Shown here one piece after another: positions 36,927-46,955 of a DNA stretch of 48,347 nt; the first letter of the stretch is position 1; the number at the start of each line of letters is the position of its first letter. The DNA is from an uncultured Lachnospiraceae bacterium (lineage in GTDB: Bacteria > Bacillota > Clostridia > Lachnospirales > Lachnospiraceae). Below the pieces are notes generated by a model. That model was not told where the DNA came from. It worked only from the letters and a program-made list of their open reading frames with translations, and did no database searches. The translations under genes were made by a program, and so were the position numbers. The stretch covers positions 1 through 48,347 of the forward strand of contig CAOJVE010000002.1 in assembly GCA_948444865.1 (NCBI GenBank), written 5' to 3'.

Positions 36927-39900
36927 ATGGATAAATGGAAAAAGATCAAGAAGAGCTGGCTGGTGGCGGCAGTTACCGGGGCAGTCATCGTGGGGGCTGG
37001 GATCGCAGTCCTGGTGGGAGCTTCGGGTCGTCATGCCGTGTTTGAACCCAGGGATTATGAGGACTTTGAAAATCAATATGAAAACAGCGGGGAATATGAT
37101 TCTGCAGCCGGGGATGGGGAAGAGTCGGATCTGGCCAACGAGAATGAGGATGGCGAAGACAGCGCGGACGAGGACAGCCAGAAAGCTTTGAAAATGGCCC
37201 ATGAAGAGCCGGAGGCCCAGGATGACGCCAACCATCTCGGCATGGCGGAGGATCAAGACCGCGGCGAGGAGTCCGGCCAGGAAGTCAATCCCGACGCATT
37301 TGAGCTGACGGATGACCGGGGCGCGGATGCCATCGACGTACGCCCCGTCGGCGGCCTTCCCAACGGAAATCCAGGCGGCGGCTTTTCGGGAAATGGCGCA
37401 GGCTCAGGAGGAGGCGCGGGAGTCACGCCCACGCCCGCCCCTCCACAGCAGCCAGGCACACAGGAACCCACACAGCCGCCCTCTCCGACGGGGATGCCTG
37501 GGTCCACGCCCACGCCGGATCCTACCAGCGGACCGGCGCACACGGAGACCCCGGGACCGGAACCCACCAACGAGCCGGAGGTCAGCCCCACGCCTACGCC
37601 CACGGAGAGGCCGCCCAGACCGACCGCCACGCCGTCAACCTGGGAGGATGAGCAGTTAAAGCCCAAGGACCCGGTGGAGACGAAAGACGGCGTGCTGGTG
37701 AGATTGACGGCGGTGATACACCGGAAATACTACCAGGGGGACGTTTTCCAGGCGGAGGATGCCCAGGTGACCGCCACATTCCGCCAGTCGGACGGCACGC
37801 GCAAAGACCGGACACTGGCCTACGGCGGAGCCGACGGCTACAGCGTGCACCTATCCACGAAGACCGTGGGAACCTATACGGCCACATTCACCTATCTGAA
37901 GGTCACGGCCCGGGCGCAGTACGAGGTGATCTCCAGCGGCGTGTCCGTCCGCTACCAGGGCGAGAAGGATGGGGAGATCTACGCCGTCAATTTCCCCGGC
38001 CCGCTGGGAGGTGACCCGGAGACCATGGATAAAATATCGGGACGGGAATTTCACGCCACCAGCGGAGGCCGGGTGGATCTGACGGACATTCACAGCCGGA
38101 TGATCGCCTATCTGGGAGACAAAAAGATCCAGAAAAATTTTCTGGAAACCGTCACATACCAGAACACCACATTCCTGGAGGAGCAGGACGGCTATCTGAA
38201 AAATATGCTGTGCGGCTTTCGCTATTACCTCAACGGGAGCCTGGAGGAAAATGGTCCGTATCTGTATTACCCGGTCCACAACTGGGGCACCAACAATCTG
38301 CGAAACGTGGTTAATATGGTCGCGGATGTGCCGGAGGGCTATAAGATCCGCCGCACGGTCCAGAATGAAGCCGACCTGGAGAAATACCGGGCGGAGCAGG
38401 TATTGGAGCAGTACGAGGGAGAGGCGTCCGTCCTGACCGCGCCCATGGGCGTCACCAAGATCGCGTTAAAAGGCAGGCAGGGGAACGGAAACGTCACCTC
38501 CATGGTCTTGCCGGAGAGCGTCGGCCAGATCGACGTTGCGAGCGCAGCCCAATGTCTGCCAAAGCTGGAAAACTACGAGACATCCGGTCCGGGCGTTTAC
38601 CAGGCGGCGGGCGGGCTTTTGTACAGCCGCGATGGAAAAAAACTCATCAGCGTTCCGGCTGGCCGGACCCAGGCAAAGCTTGCGGAGACGGTGGCAGTCA
38701 TCGGAAAAAACGCCTTTAAAAACAGCCGCGTCCGCCGGGTGGATCTGCCGGAGTCGGTGGAGACTCTGGAAGAGGGTTGTTTTGAAGGACTCCAGGCGGA
38801 TGCGATCCGCATAAAAGGGACCCGGATGCCGAAAAATATCGCCGACACCGGCTATACAGGCAAGGTCCTGTTCCAGGACTCCGACTATGACATCTGTCTG
38901 AAAAGAGGGATGTTTGCTTTTAAAGATACAGATATGACTTTCGGCGTCATGGATGAGAACGGCGCGGAGATCCCGGAGAAAACGGGACTCTGCCGCTATG
39001 ACGAGGAGAGGCGCATACTGGTCTATGCGGACCAGCCGGAGAAATTGGCGGGTATACCGCTGGATACATATGGTCGGTACACTGTTTCGGAAGGGATCGC
39101 CGCCATTGGAGCGAACGCTTTCGCCGGGGCGGAGGGACTCCGGGAGGTGGAACTGCCCGCCACGGTGACGGAGCTGGGAGCGGGAAGCCTTGTCTTCTCG
39201 GAAAACGCCGTCGAAATCTTTCTGTCGGCGGAGCAGGTGAAGATCTCCTCCGAGGCCCTGGGCAGTCCGGCGGACGGGACGGCGCGGCCCCAGCTTAAGG
39301 TCTATGTGCCAAAAGAGGCTTACGGATCTTATCTGGAACAGTGGTCGAAGACGCTGGACCCGGTCTACGGCGAGGGAACGGCGGCGCGGCTTTTGCAGGC
39401 TGACGATGACGAGTATATTTACGAGGGGCAGGCCAGGTACCGCAGGGTCGTGGAAGGCCAGCGGCAGACCTACTGTCTTGTGAAAGTTTACGCCCAGGAT
39501 CAGACGGTCTTCCAGGTGAAAGAGGGGACGACGGCTATTGAGGCAAAAGCCTTTGCGCTGTGCGGCTCTTTGGAGATCCTCTGGCTGCCGGACGGATTGG
39601 AGGAAGTGGCGGACGACGCTTTTGCGGGCTGTCAGGCATTGCGGACGGTGACGGCAAAGTCCGCGCAGATCTTCCCGGAAAAAGCTTTTGACGGAGCGGC
39701 CCAGGATGTGCAGATTTATGAAAAAGGCGGTGACTTCACGGAATTCATCTGCGCGGAGGGTCCGCTCTACGGGAAAATAGCTGACGGCAGTTATACGCTC
39801 TTGGACGCGCCCACGGACTGCGCCGGGGAGATCGTCCTTCGTGAAAACACAAGCCGTCTCTATAAAGAGGCGTTCCGGGACTGTGCGCGGCTGGAGAGTC

Positions 39901-42389
39901 TGCGCATACCCGATCCGGAAGCTTTGAGGGAAATAGGAGCCGGCTGCTTTGAGAACTGCGCGTCCCTGCGGCAGATGCATCTGGAAAAGGCGGCGCGCTT
40001 ACAGACGGTGGGGGCGGAAGCCTTTCGCGGCTGCGAGAGCCTGACGGAATTGCGTCTGCCGGATGCCCTGAAAAAAGGGGAAAAGGGCCTGTGCTACGGC
40101 TGTATATCCCTGGAGACGGTGCAGGCGGGCGGGATCGGTCAGGTGGGCGAAGAGATGTTCTTCAACTGCCAGAGCCTTACATCCGACGGACTGACCCTGG
40201 ACTGGCAGGCGCTGACGAAAGTGGACAGCCGGGCGTTTGCCCGCTGCAGTCTGCTGACAGCCTTCCCGGATATGCCGGCGCTTGTAAGCCTGGGGGAGCA
40301 GACATTCTTCGCCTGCCAGCGGCTGCGTCGGATGGTCCTGCCGGAGAGCCTTACGTCCATGGGCGAGGAGTGCTTCGGGGAATGCAGCGCGCTGGCCCAA
40401 GTGACCTTAAACGGAAAGCTGACCGGGATCAGCCGCTATTGCTTCTACGGCTGTCACGGGCTGGCGCGGGTGGAATTTGGCCCGCAGCAAAAAGCGGCCC
40501 TCCAGGTAGTGGGCGTGCAGGCGTTCAGTCAGTGCATCTCCCTGGAAAGCCTGGACTTGAGCGGATTTCCCGCGCTGCGGCAGATGGGCGAGCGGACCTT
40601 TGCCGGGTGTGATCTCCTCACATCCGTGCGCCTGCCCGAGAATTTATCGAAGATCCCGGACTATTGTTTTGAAAGTTGTCCGAACCTGTCGATCCTGGAA
40701 TTATCTTCCAGACAGCCGCCAGCGTTTGGCGCGTCTGTCTTTGGGGAAAGCCTGTCGCCGTTTCTTCATCTGTGGGTGAAGGAGGAAAGTCTGCCCGCTT
40801 ACAAAAAAACCTGCCAGAGCATTCTGGACCCGGTTTACGGGGCGGGGACGACGGAGGCTATCCTCGGAAAGATCGACGAAAAAACGGAGATCGTCCGCGG
40901 GATCGTCTTCGAGATCACAGAGGAAGGACGGGTTCTAAAGGAAGCGTCGGAGGCGTTCGAGGGCGATTACGTGGTTCCCATTGACACGGTGCGGATTGCG
41001 TCGGAAGCATTTTTAAACTGCGCGAAGCTGACGGGGATACATCTGCCCTGGGACAGCAGCATCTCTCTGGGGGACCGCTGTTTCAAAGGCTGCAGTGGAC
41101 TGAAGACCGTGGAATTATATGGGGAGATCCCTCAGTGGGGAGAGGAGGCGTTCATGGACTGCGCCGCGCTGGAACGGGCGTCCATAGGCGGAAGCCGCTC
41201 GGTGGACATCCCAAAAGTGGGCGACCGGGCCTTTAAGAACTGCACAGGGCTTGTGGGGCGGGATTCCGTGACCATGCAGGCGTCCGTGACCGTTTTGGGA
41301 AAAGAATGTTTCGCCGGATGCGTAAATCTGGAAGCCATCCCCTCGTCCAGTTCGCTGCGCGCCAGTCTGGAGGCGGTGGAGGAGAGGGCTTTTGAAGGCT
41401 GCGCGAGCCTGACCCAATTCCTCACCAGCGCGTTTACCGGGCTGAAGAGCGTGGGCGCTTATGCGTTCTGCGACTGCGGCTCTCTGTCCAACCCCTCGAT
41501 CCCGGCCAATGTGACGGCCATCGGGGAGGGTCTGTTCGCAGGATGCGGCGGGCTGAAGACGGTGAGCTTCTACTGCGTGCTGGAGGAATACCCTAAGGAC
41601 TGCTTCAAGGACTGTCCCCAGCTTACAAGGACCGGCGGCGTGAGCGCGGCCCTAGCCGGGCTGAAGCGCATAGGCGAGGGGGCTTATGACGGCTGCGTTT
41701 CGCTGACCTCCAACAGTTCCTGGAACCTGGGAAGATATACAGGGCTGGAGGAGATCGGGGACCATGCGTTCAGAGGCTGCACAGATCTGGACGCGATCCG
41801 GCTGGGGCCCGCCGTCGGGAAAATAGGCGCGGATGCTTTTGACGGCTGCGTGAAAGTAAAACAGATGACCTTCGACGCGCCGCAGCCGCCCCAGATGGGC
41901 CGGTTTTCCCTGGATGGGTTTGCCTCAGACTTTCAGATCCGCGTGCCGGACAGCCAGACCCAGGAGGACGCGATCTATAAAGCGTATCTGCATGTATTTT
42001 CAGAAATGTTCGGGAGCGGCCGGGCCTATGAGATACTGGATTCCATATCCGACGGCGCAAAAGACCGGAACGATCCGGCGGCTTTGGCGAAAGACGCGCC
42101 TTCGGTCAGCTCCGGAGAAAAAGAAACCTCCCCGGCGAAAGAACATCTGAAAGAGGAGAAACGAAAAGAAGAGCCACAAAAAGAAGGACCGGAAGAAGAA
42201 CAGTCCAAAGAAGAGCGACCAAAGGAGAAGCAGCCGCTGGAAGAGGAGAAGGATACCGACCCGGAAAATATGAAAGATATGGACGGCGAGGCGGAGCCGG
42301 AAGAACCCATTATAATGGAAGAAAATAAAACGCATGAGAGCGGAGGCGGCGAAGGAAGTGACGCGCAGACAGAGGAGGCAATACAATGA
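36927..42389 (+). CDS. Giant membrane-anchored BspA-type leucine-rich-repeat protein
   Basis: The 1820-residue protein has an N-terminal membrane helix (about 11-31) behind a Lys-rich start, so the bulk should lie outside. An acidic segment (about 40-130) and a Pro/Thr-rich linker with TPTP repeats (about 165-240) follow, then an Ig-like beta domain (about 245-345). From about 530 to 1700 there are many BspA-type leucine-rich repeats of the pattern IGxxAFxxCxxLxxVxLPxxVxxI. The C-terminal 100 residues are a charged Lys/Glu/Pro-rich tail without a sorting signal. GGAGG lies six bases before the ATG. The stop overlaps the MoxR start by ATGA. BspA-type proteins bind host or matrix proteins in several bacteria; the ligand here is unknown. 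Confidence 0.88.
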   Translation: MDKWKKIKKSWLVAAVTGAVIVGAGIAVLVGASGRHAVFEPRDYEDFENQYENSGEYDSAAGDGEESDLANENEDGEDSADEDSQKALKMAHEEPEAQDDANHLGMAEDQDRGEESGQEVNPDAFELTDDRGADAIDVRPVGGLPNGNPGGGFSGNGAGSGGGAGVTPTPAPPQQPGTQEPTQPPSPTGMPGSTPTPDPTSGPAHTETPGPEPTNEPEVSPTPTPTERPPRPTATPSTWEDEQLKPKDPVETKDGVLVRLTAVIHRKYYQGDVFQAEDAQVTATFRQSDGTRKDRTLAYGGADGYSVHLSTKTVGTYTATFTYLKVTARAQYEVISSGVSVRYQGEKDGEIYAVNFPGPLGGDPETMDKISGREFHATSGGRVDLTDIHSRMIAYLGDKKIQKNFLETVTYQNTTFLEEQDGYLKNMLCGFRYYLNGSLEENGPYLYYPVHNWGTNNLRNVVNMVADVPEGYKIRRTVQNEADLEKYRAEQVLEQYEGEASVLTAPMGVTKIALKGRQGNGNVTSMVLPESVGQIDVASAAQCLPKLENYETSGPGVYQAAGGLLYSRDGKKLISVPAGRTQAKLAETVAVIGKNAFKNSRVRRVDLPESVETLEEGCFEGLQADAIRIKGTRMPKNIADTGYTGKVLFQDSDYDICLKRGMFAFKDTDMTFGVMDENGAEIPEKTGLCRYDEERRILVYADQPEKLAGIPLDTYGRYTVSEGIAAIGANAFAGAEGLREVELPATVTELGAGSLVFSENAVEIFLSAEQVKISSEALGSPADGTARPQLKVYVPKEAYGSYLEQWSKTLDPVYGEGTAARLLQADDDEYIYEGQARYRRVVEGQRQTYCLVKVYAQDQTVFQVKEGTTAIEAKAFALCGSLEILWLPDGLEEVADDAFAGCQALRTVTAKSAQIFPEKAFDGAAQDVQIYEKGGDFTEFICAEGPLYGKIADGSYTLLDAPTDCAGEIVLRENTSRLYKEAFRDCARLESLRIPDPEALREIGAGCFENCASLRQMHLEKAARLQTVGAEAFRGCESLTELRLPDALKKGEKGLCYGCISLETVQAGGIGQVGEEMFFNCQSLTSDGLTLDWQALTKVDSRAFARCSLLTAFPDMPALVSLGEQTFFACQRLRRMVLPESLTSMGEECFGECSALAQVTLNGKLTGISRYCFYGCHGLARVEFGPQQKAALQVVGVQAFSQCISLESLDLSGFPALRQMGERTFAGCDLLTSVRLPENLSKIPDYCFESCPNLSILELSSRQPPAFGASVFGESLSPFLHLWVKEESLPAYKKTCQSILDPVYGAGTTEAILGKIDEKTEIVRGIVFEITEEGRVLKEASEAFEGDYVVPIDTVRIASEAFLNCAKLTGIHLPWDSSISLGDRCFKGCSGLKTVELYGEIPQWGEEAFMDCAALERASIGGSRSVDIPKVGDRAFKNCTGLVGRDSVTMQASVTVLGKECFAGCVNLEAIPSSSSLRASLEAVEERAFEGCASLTQFLTSAFTGLKSVGAYAFCDCGSLSNPSIPANVTAIGEGLFAGCGGLKTVSFYCVLEEYPKDCFKDCPQLTRTGGVSAALAGLKRIGEGAYDGCVSLTSNSSWNLGRYTGLEEIGDHAFRGCTDLDAIRLGPAVGKIGADAFDGCVKVKQMTFDAPQPPQMGRFSLDGFASDFQIRVPDSQTQEDAIYKAYLHVFSEMFGSGRAYEILDSISDGAKDRNDPAALAKDAPSVSSGEKETSPAKEHLKEEKRKEEPQKEGPEEEQSKEERPKEKQPLEEEKDTDPENMKDMDGEAEPEEPIIMEENKTHESGGGEGSDAQTEEAIQ

Positions 42390-43327
42390 TCATAGAACAG
42401 TCCGAGCAGGTGATGCAGGAGATCAAAAAGGTTTTCATCGGAAAAGATGAGGTTATCGAGAAGGTCCTGATGTGCATTTACGCAGGCGGGCATATTCTGC
42501 TGGAGGATGCGCCGGGGGTGGGCAAGACGACCCTGGCTCTGGGATTTTCCCGGGCGTTGGGGCTGTCCTATAAGCGGGTGCAGTTCACGCCGGACACGAT
42601 GCCCTCCGACATCACGGGATTTAGCATTTACAATAAGGCCACGGGGGAGTTTGACTATAAGCCGGGGGCGGCGGACTGCCATCTGCTGCTGGGCGACGAG
42701 ATCAACCGTACGTCGCCGAAGACCCAGGCGGCCCTTCTGGAAGTGATGGAGGAGGGCGGCGTGACCGTGGACGGCGTGACCCATATCTTGCCCAAACCAT
42801 TTATCTGCATCGCCACCCAGAACCATTACGGCTCCGCCGGCACCCAGGCGCTGCCGGACTCCCAGCTGGACCGCTTTATGGTGCGCTTGAGCATCGGCTA
42901 TCCGGGGCGGGACAGCCAGGTGGCTATCTTAAAGAGCCGCCGGGGCGTCAGCGACATCGACAACGTGCGGCCCATGATGACCCGGGATGACGTAAAAGAG
43001 ATCCAGGATTATCTTTTTTCCATAAAGATCACCGAGGACATTTTGTATTACATCACGGATCTGTGCACGGAAACGCGGCGGGCGGCCATGGTGGAGCAGG
43101 GGGTCAGCCCCCGGGGCATCCACGCGCTGGCCCAGCTGGTCCGCGCCCGGGCGATCCTGCGGGAAAGGGATTTCGTCACGCCGGAGGACGTGCGTGCGGT
43201 GTTCGCCGATGTGTGCGCCCATCGTCTGGTGATGAAGCCCCAGGCGAAGATCGAGGGCGTGACGGCGGCTGACGTGCTGCAGGATATTTTGGCGAAAGTA
43301 AAAGCGCCTTCTTTGGGGAGAAAGTGA
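42386..43327 (+). CDS. MoxR-family AAA+ ATPase
   Basis: MoxR ATPases act as chaperones that help assemble or activate other protein complexes. The 313-residue protein has Walker A DAPGVGKTT, Walker B LLLGDEINR, sensor 1 IATQNH and the C-terminal lid with GVSPRGIHALAQLVRA. GAGGAGG precedes the ATG, which overlaps the LRR stop codon, implying translational coupling. The next genes encode a DUF58 protein and a transglutaminase-like protein, the usual companions of MoxR ATPases. Confidence 0.94.
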   Translation: MIIEQSEQVMQEIKKVFIGKDEVIEKVLMCIYAGGHILLEDAPGVGKTTLALGFSRALGLSYKRVQFTPDTMPSDITGFSIYNKATGEFDYKPGAADCHLLLGDEINRTSPKTQAALLEVMEEGGVTVDGVTHILPKPFICIATQNHYGSAGTQALPDSQLDRFMVRLSIGYPGRDSQVAILKSRRGVSDIDNVRPMMTRDDVKEIQDYLFSIKITEDILYYITDLCTETRRAAMVEQGVSPRGIHALAQLVRARAILRERDFVTPEDVRAVFADVCAHRLVMKPQAKIEGVTAADVLQDILAKVKAPSLGRK

Positions 43328-43334
43328 AAAGATC

Positions 43335-44510
43335 ATGTGGAAACATCGGATCAGTTATCTGATATTTATGGCGGCTGCGCTGATCGCGTACATCCTGGCG
43401 GACCGGCCGGAGGCTCTTGCGTTTTTGTGCCTGCTGGTCCTCATGCCCCTTTTGGGAGGCGGGCTCCAGTGGGCGGCTATGGCCGGATCAGAGGTGCAGT
43501 GCCGCGCCCCGGCAACCTGCCGGATGGGGCAAAAAGTCGCCGTGCGCTTTACTTTACGCCGGAAGAGTCGGCTGCCCCTGGGGCCTGTGGGCATACGCGT
43601 TATTTTTGAAAATATCTTGTACGAGGAGAGCAGAGAGCTGAAGCTGCGGCTGCAGCCCGGCGAAGAGCGGGAGATGACGTTCGTGCATCTCATGGATGCG
43701 GAGGACTGCGGAAATCTGAAGATCCGCGGCGATCTTCTGGAATGCGCGGATCTGCTGGGGCTTTTCGCGTTTAAGCGGCCGGCGGCGATCTTCCAGGAGA
43801 TCTTGATCTACCCGCCGGAGCTTAAGCTGCACGCGGAATTGGCGCAGAAGCCGGAGACGAAGAATTTTGGGGAAATGTACGACCCATATAAGAAAGGCCA
43901 GGACGTCAGCGAAGTGTCCGGCCTGCGGGATTATGTGCCCGGGGACTCCATGAACAGCATCCACTGGAAATTGTCGGGCAAGCTGGACCAACTGATCGTC
44001 CGGGAATTTGGCCGCCCGTCCCATTACAACACGCTGATCCTGTATGAGATGGTGAAGAGGTCCGGGGATCTGGAGATACCCAGGGCTTTTAATAATGCGG
44101 CTCTGGCTCTGACAGTATCTTTGAGTCTGAGTCTGCTGGAGCTGAACCTGGAGCACAACGTGGGCCGGGTGATAGGCGGAGAGCTTCAGGCGTTCCCGGT
44201 CAGCTCCATGGGGGCTCACGAGCAGATGCAGCTGAGCCTTCTGTGCACGCCTATCGCCGGGGAGGGGAATGGGGCGGACACGGCATACAGTCTGCGGAGA
44301 GGAAACATCCGGGGCGGCTATACGAAGATCATCTACATCACGCCTTTTTATGAGGAAAACACGGCCAGGCAGCTTTCCCAGGAGGCGGACCTGACGGTGA
44401 TGCAGATCGTCCAGGGAAAGGGCATGGACTACACGGCCTCGGCCGGCTATGCCCTGATCTCCGTGGATGTGGACGCGTATCAGGACATTATGCACAGCAT
44501 GACCATATAG
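43335..44510 (+). CDS. DUF58 domain-containing membrane protein
   Basis: This 391-residue protein belongs to the DUF58 family, which is usually next to MoxR. Two membrane helices fill the first 55 residues; a beta-rich portion follows (about 55-190). The DUF58 signature is visible in LRDYVPGDSMNSIHWKLSGK, followed by LIVREFG. The domain resembles a von Willebrand A fold and is thought to be a client of the MoxR ATPase (family knowledge). It lies 7 bp after the MoxR gene and 12 bp before the transglutaminase-like gene. GGGGAG is 13 bases upstream of the ATG, rather far. Confidence 0.9.
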   Translation: MWKHRISYLIFMAAALIAYILADRPEALAFLCLLVLMPLLGGGLQWAAMAGSEVQCRAPATCRMGQKVAVRFTLRRKSRLPLGPVGIRVIFENILYEESRELKLRLQPGEEREMTFVHLMDAEDCGNLKIRGDLLECADLLGLFAFKRPAAIFQEILIYPPELKLHAELAQKPETKNFGEMYDPYKKGQDVSEVSGLRDYVPGDSMNSIHWKLSGKLDQLIVREFGRPSHYNTLILYEMVKRSGDLEIPRAFNNAALALTVSLSLSLLELNLEHNVGRVIGGELQAFPVSSMGAHEQMQLSLLCTPIAGEGNGADTAYSLRRGNIRGGYTKIIYITPFYEENTARQLSQEADLTVMQIVQGKGMDYTASAGYALISVDVDAYQDIMHSMTI

Positions 44511-44522
44511 AGGGGGCAAAAC

Positions 44523-46868
44523 ATGAGAGGGAAAAGCCAGACAGAATGTCTGCTCACAGCAAAAGGAAGAGATCAGAGTAAATGGACAGCGATGCTGCCG
44601 GAAATACTGCCGGCGTTTTTTCTGCTGGCCGGAATGCTGTTGGTCTGCCGGGATTTGATGGACGGGAGCGTCTGCCTGCCGGCGTCGGTCTTCGTCGGAT
44701 GGCTGGCGATCCTTGCGCTTCGGGTATCGGAGATGTTCCCAAAAGCGGCCCGGATGGTCCGCGTAGGTCTTTATCTGGCCGGGGTCTTGTGCTTTTTGGG
44801 CTTCATCCTCTTTGTGTCACAGGGGTTTCTGGACGCGGTCAATCGGTTTCGGACTCTGTGGAACCTGCGGTTTCGGACGGAACTTGCGCTCTTTTCGGTG
44901 AACAGCCGCGCCGCGCTGGGTTCGCTGTTGTTCTGGGCGCTCCTTGCCGTGCCGCTGGCCGCCTTTTTGCGGATCCTGGTGAAAAAAAGATGTGTAAGCG
45001 TCGTCCTTATGGGGAGCGTCGCCGCGTTATGGCCGGGATTTGTTCTGGGGCGTTCGCAGATGTGGCTGGCGGCTCTCTGTCTGCTGGCGGGGATTTTCGG
45101 GACGCTCCTGTTTTCCGCGGCGCCAGGGCGGCGTTATGGATTTCGTAGCGCATTGCCGCTGGCGGTCCTGGGCGTATTGTTTTTGCTCTTATCATTGACC
45201 ACGGGCGGCTACGACGGGCTGAGCCAGATCGCCAGGTGGCGTGCCGATGTGACCGCCTGGTTTGGGAAGCTCCGCTATGGGGAGGACACCCTTCCCAAAG
45301 GAGATCTAAGAAAGGCGCCGGGGCTTCTGGCGGAGCAGGAGGAGACGCTCAGGCTCACCATGGAGGAACCCCAGGAGTGGTATCTGCGGGGGTTCGTGGG
45401 CGGCGATTACGACGGGAGCCAGTGGCGGGAGCTTTCCCAGGAGGCGTATCAGGGAGAGTACGAGGGGCTTTTGCAGTGGCTGAAAACGAAAGATCTTTCC
45501 CCGCTGACCCAGTTCGCCGGCTACCAGAAACTGACCCGGGAGGCCGACGGCTCTGAGGCTGAGGGCGTGCGCGTGGAGGTGGAGAATACGGGCGCATACC
45601 GGAAGTATGTCTATCTGCCCTCCGCGGCGGAGAGCTGGGAAGGCGGCAAAGCCCAGGAAAAAAAGGACTGGCAGGTGCGCTCCGGGAAATTCTTCGGGGC
45701 AAAGGAATATGCGTTTCAGGCGGTGAGCGGCGCGCCGTCCGCCGATGAGATCTTGCTGGGCGCGTGGGTGCAGAAGCCTTCCAGAAAAGCGGAGAGAGAT
45801 TATCTGGACGCGGAGTCGGTGTATCATTCTTTCACAGAAGAATATTATATGGACGTGGAGGAGGGGCTGCGCGCGCGTATAGAGGCGATGTTTTTCCCGG
45901 AAGAGGAGGAGCGGGATCTTAATGATGTGACCGCCAAGATCCGTCGGGTCCTGCGCCAGCAGACCAGTTACCAGGAAAAGCCTTCGGCTGCGCCTGCCGG
46001 GCAGGATCTCGCCGAATGGTTCCTGGAGGACGAAAAGCGGGGAAATGCGGTGCACTATGCCACGGCGGCCGCGCTGGCCTACCGGACCGCCGGCTATGCC
46101 GCCCGGTACGTGGAAGGCTATCATCTCACAGAAGAAGAGGCGCAGAAGCTTTCGGAGGAGGGAAAACGCACGGCGGTCCTCACCAACAAGAACGCCCATG
46201 CCTGGGCGGAGGTCTACATTCCCGGGGCCGGGTGGCTGCCGGTGGAGACGGTCCCGGGCATGTATACGGAGATGTACACCGACCAGATCCTGGAAGGCGC
46301 GCCTGCCTACCAGGTGAACTCCGATCCCGGCGAGGACGGGCTGGAGACGGAGGAGGGCCTGACCGGCGCGGGCGAGAGCGGCGCGGACGAGGCGGCGGCA
46401 GAGACATGGTCGCCGCGAAGGGTTTTCGCCCTGCTGCTCTTCTGTCTGTATCTGGCTTTTTTCCTGTACCTTCTGTTGGAGATACAGCGGGCGCTGCGTC
46501 TGGCCCGCGCCCGGCGCACGGTTTTCGGAGGCGGCGATCGGGCGTATATGGACGCGTACGTGGCGAGGCTTTGGCGGCTCCTCCTCATCGGAAAGGTGAC
46601 CGGCGACTACGCCCATCCGATGGATTTGTCCGCGCAGGTGGAGGAAAAGCTTGCCGGCGTCAGCCGCGGCGAGTACGAACGGGTCATAGAGCTGATCCAG
46701 AAAGTCCGGTTCGGGGGCAAGGAGCTTTTGCCCTATGAGCTCCATACCCTGGACTGCTTTCAGAAACAGGTCGCGGCGGCCCTGGCGGGGCAAAAGGGCA
46801 TATGGGGGAAAATGAAGATACGGTATTTATATGCCTTTGATATGCGCCCGGAGCGCGGAAGTGTCTAA
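44523..46868 (+). CDS. Transglutaminase-like membrane protein without the expected catalytic Cys
   Basis: The 781-residue protein has about six N-terminal membrane helices (about 20-235), a large outside part, a transglutaminase-like core (about 490-590), another helix (about 640-662) and a cytoplasmic tail resembling the DUF4129 end of such proteins. The core aligns with GxCxHYAxxxxLxxRxxG of the family but reads GNAVHYATAAALAYRTAG, so Ala509 stands where the cysteine nucleophile is expected. The histidine (His559, NAHAWAEVY) and an acidic residue (Glu575) are kept. It may thus be inactive or use another chemistry. AGGGGG precedes the ATG. It is the last gene of the kinase-LRR-MoxR-DUF58 operon. 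Confidence 0.88.
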   Translation: MRGKSQTECLLTAKGRDQSKWTAMLPEILPAFFLLAGMLLVCRDLMDGSVCLPASVFVGWLAILALRVSEMFPKAARMVRVGLYLAGVLCFLGFILFVSQGFLDAVNRFRTLWNLRFRTELALFSVNSRAALGSLLFWALLAVPLAAFLRILVKKRCVSVVLMGSVAALWPGFVLGRSQMWLAALCLLAGIFGTLLFSAAPGRRYGFRSALPLAVLGVLFLLLSLTTGGYDGLSQIARWRADVTAWFGKLRYGEDTLPKGDLRKAPGLLAEQEETLRLTMEEPQEWYLRGFVGGDYDGSQWRELSQEAYQGEYEGLLQWLKTKDLSPLTQFAGYQKLTREADGSEAEGVRVEVENTGAYRKYVYLPSAAESWEGGKAQEKKDWQVRSGKFFGAKEYAFQAVSGAPSADEILLGAWVQKPSRKAERDYLDAESVYHSFTEEYYMDVEEGLRARIEAMFFPEEEERDLNDVTAKIRRVLRQQTSYQEKPSAAPAGQDLAEWFLEDEKRGNAVHYATAAALAYRTAGYAARYVEGYHLTEEEAQKLSEEGKRTAVLTNKNAHAWAEVYIPGAGWLPVETVPGMYTEMYTDQILEGAPAYQVNSDPGEDGLETEEGLTGAGESGADEAAAETWSPRRVFALLLFCLYLAFFLYLLLEIQRALRLARARRTVFGGGDRAYMDAYVARLWRLLLIGKVTGDYAHPMDLSAQVEEKLAGVSRGEYERVIELIQKVRFGGKELLPYELHTLDCFQKQVAAALAGQKGIWGKMKIRYLYAFDMRPERGSV

Positions 46869-46926
46869 AAATAAAAAAACGCTATTTTAGAGGGGGAAAG
46901 AGACATTTTTGCGGGCGATCCCAATA

Positions 46927-46955
46927 TTGCGCAATTCCAAAATCTGTTGTATACT
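46927..46955 (+). promoter_or_regulatory. Promoter for argG
   Basis: TTGCGC (46927-46932), exactly 17 bp and TATACT (46950-46955). The next base is the first of a MITE-like element, so the transcript would start inside it. Confidence 0.6.

Noticed and set aside
46861..46890. A possible terminator after the transglutaminase-like gene (TCTAAAA...TATTTTAGA)
   Set aside because: The stem is almost all A-T and lacks a U tract after it, so it would be weak at best.
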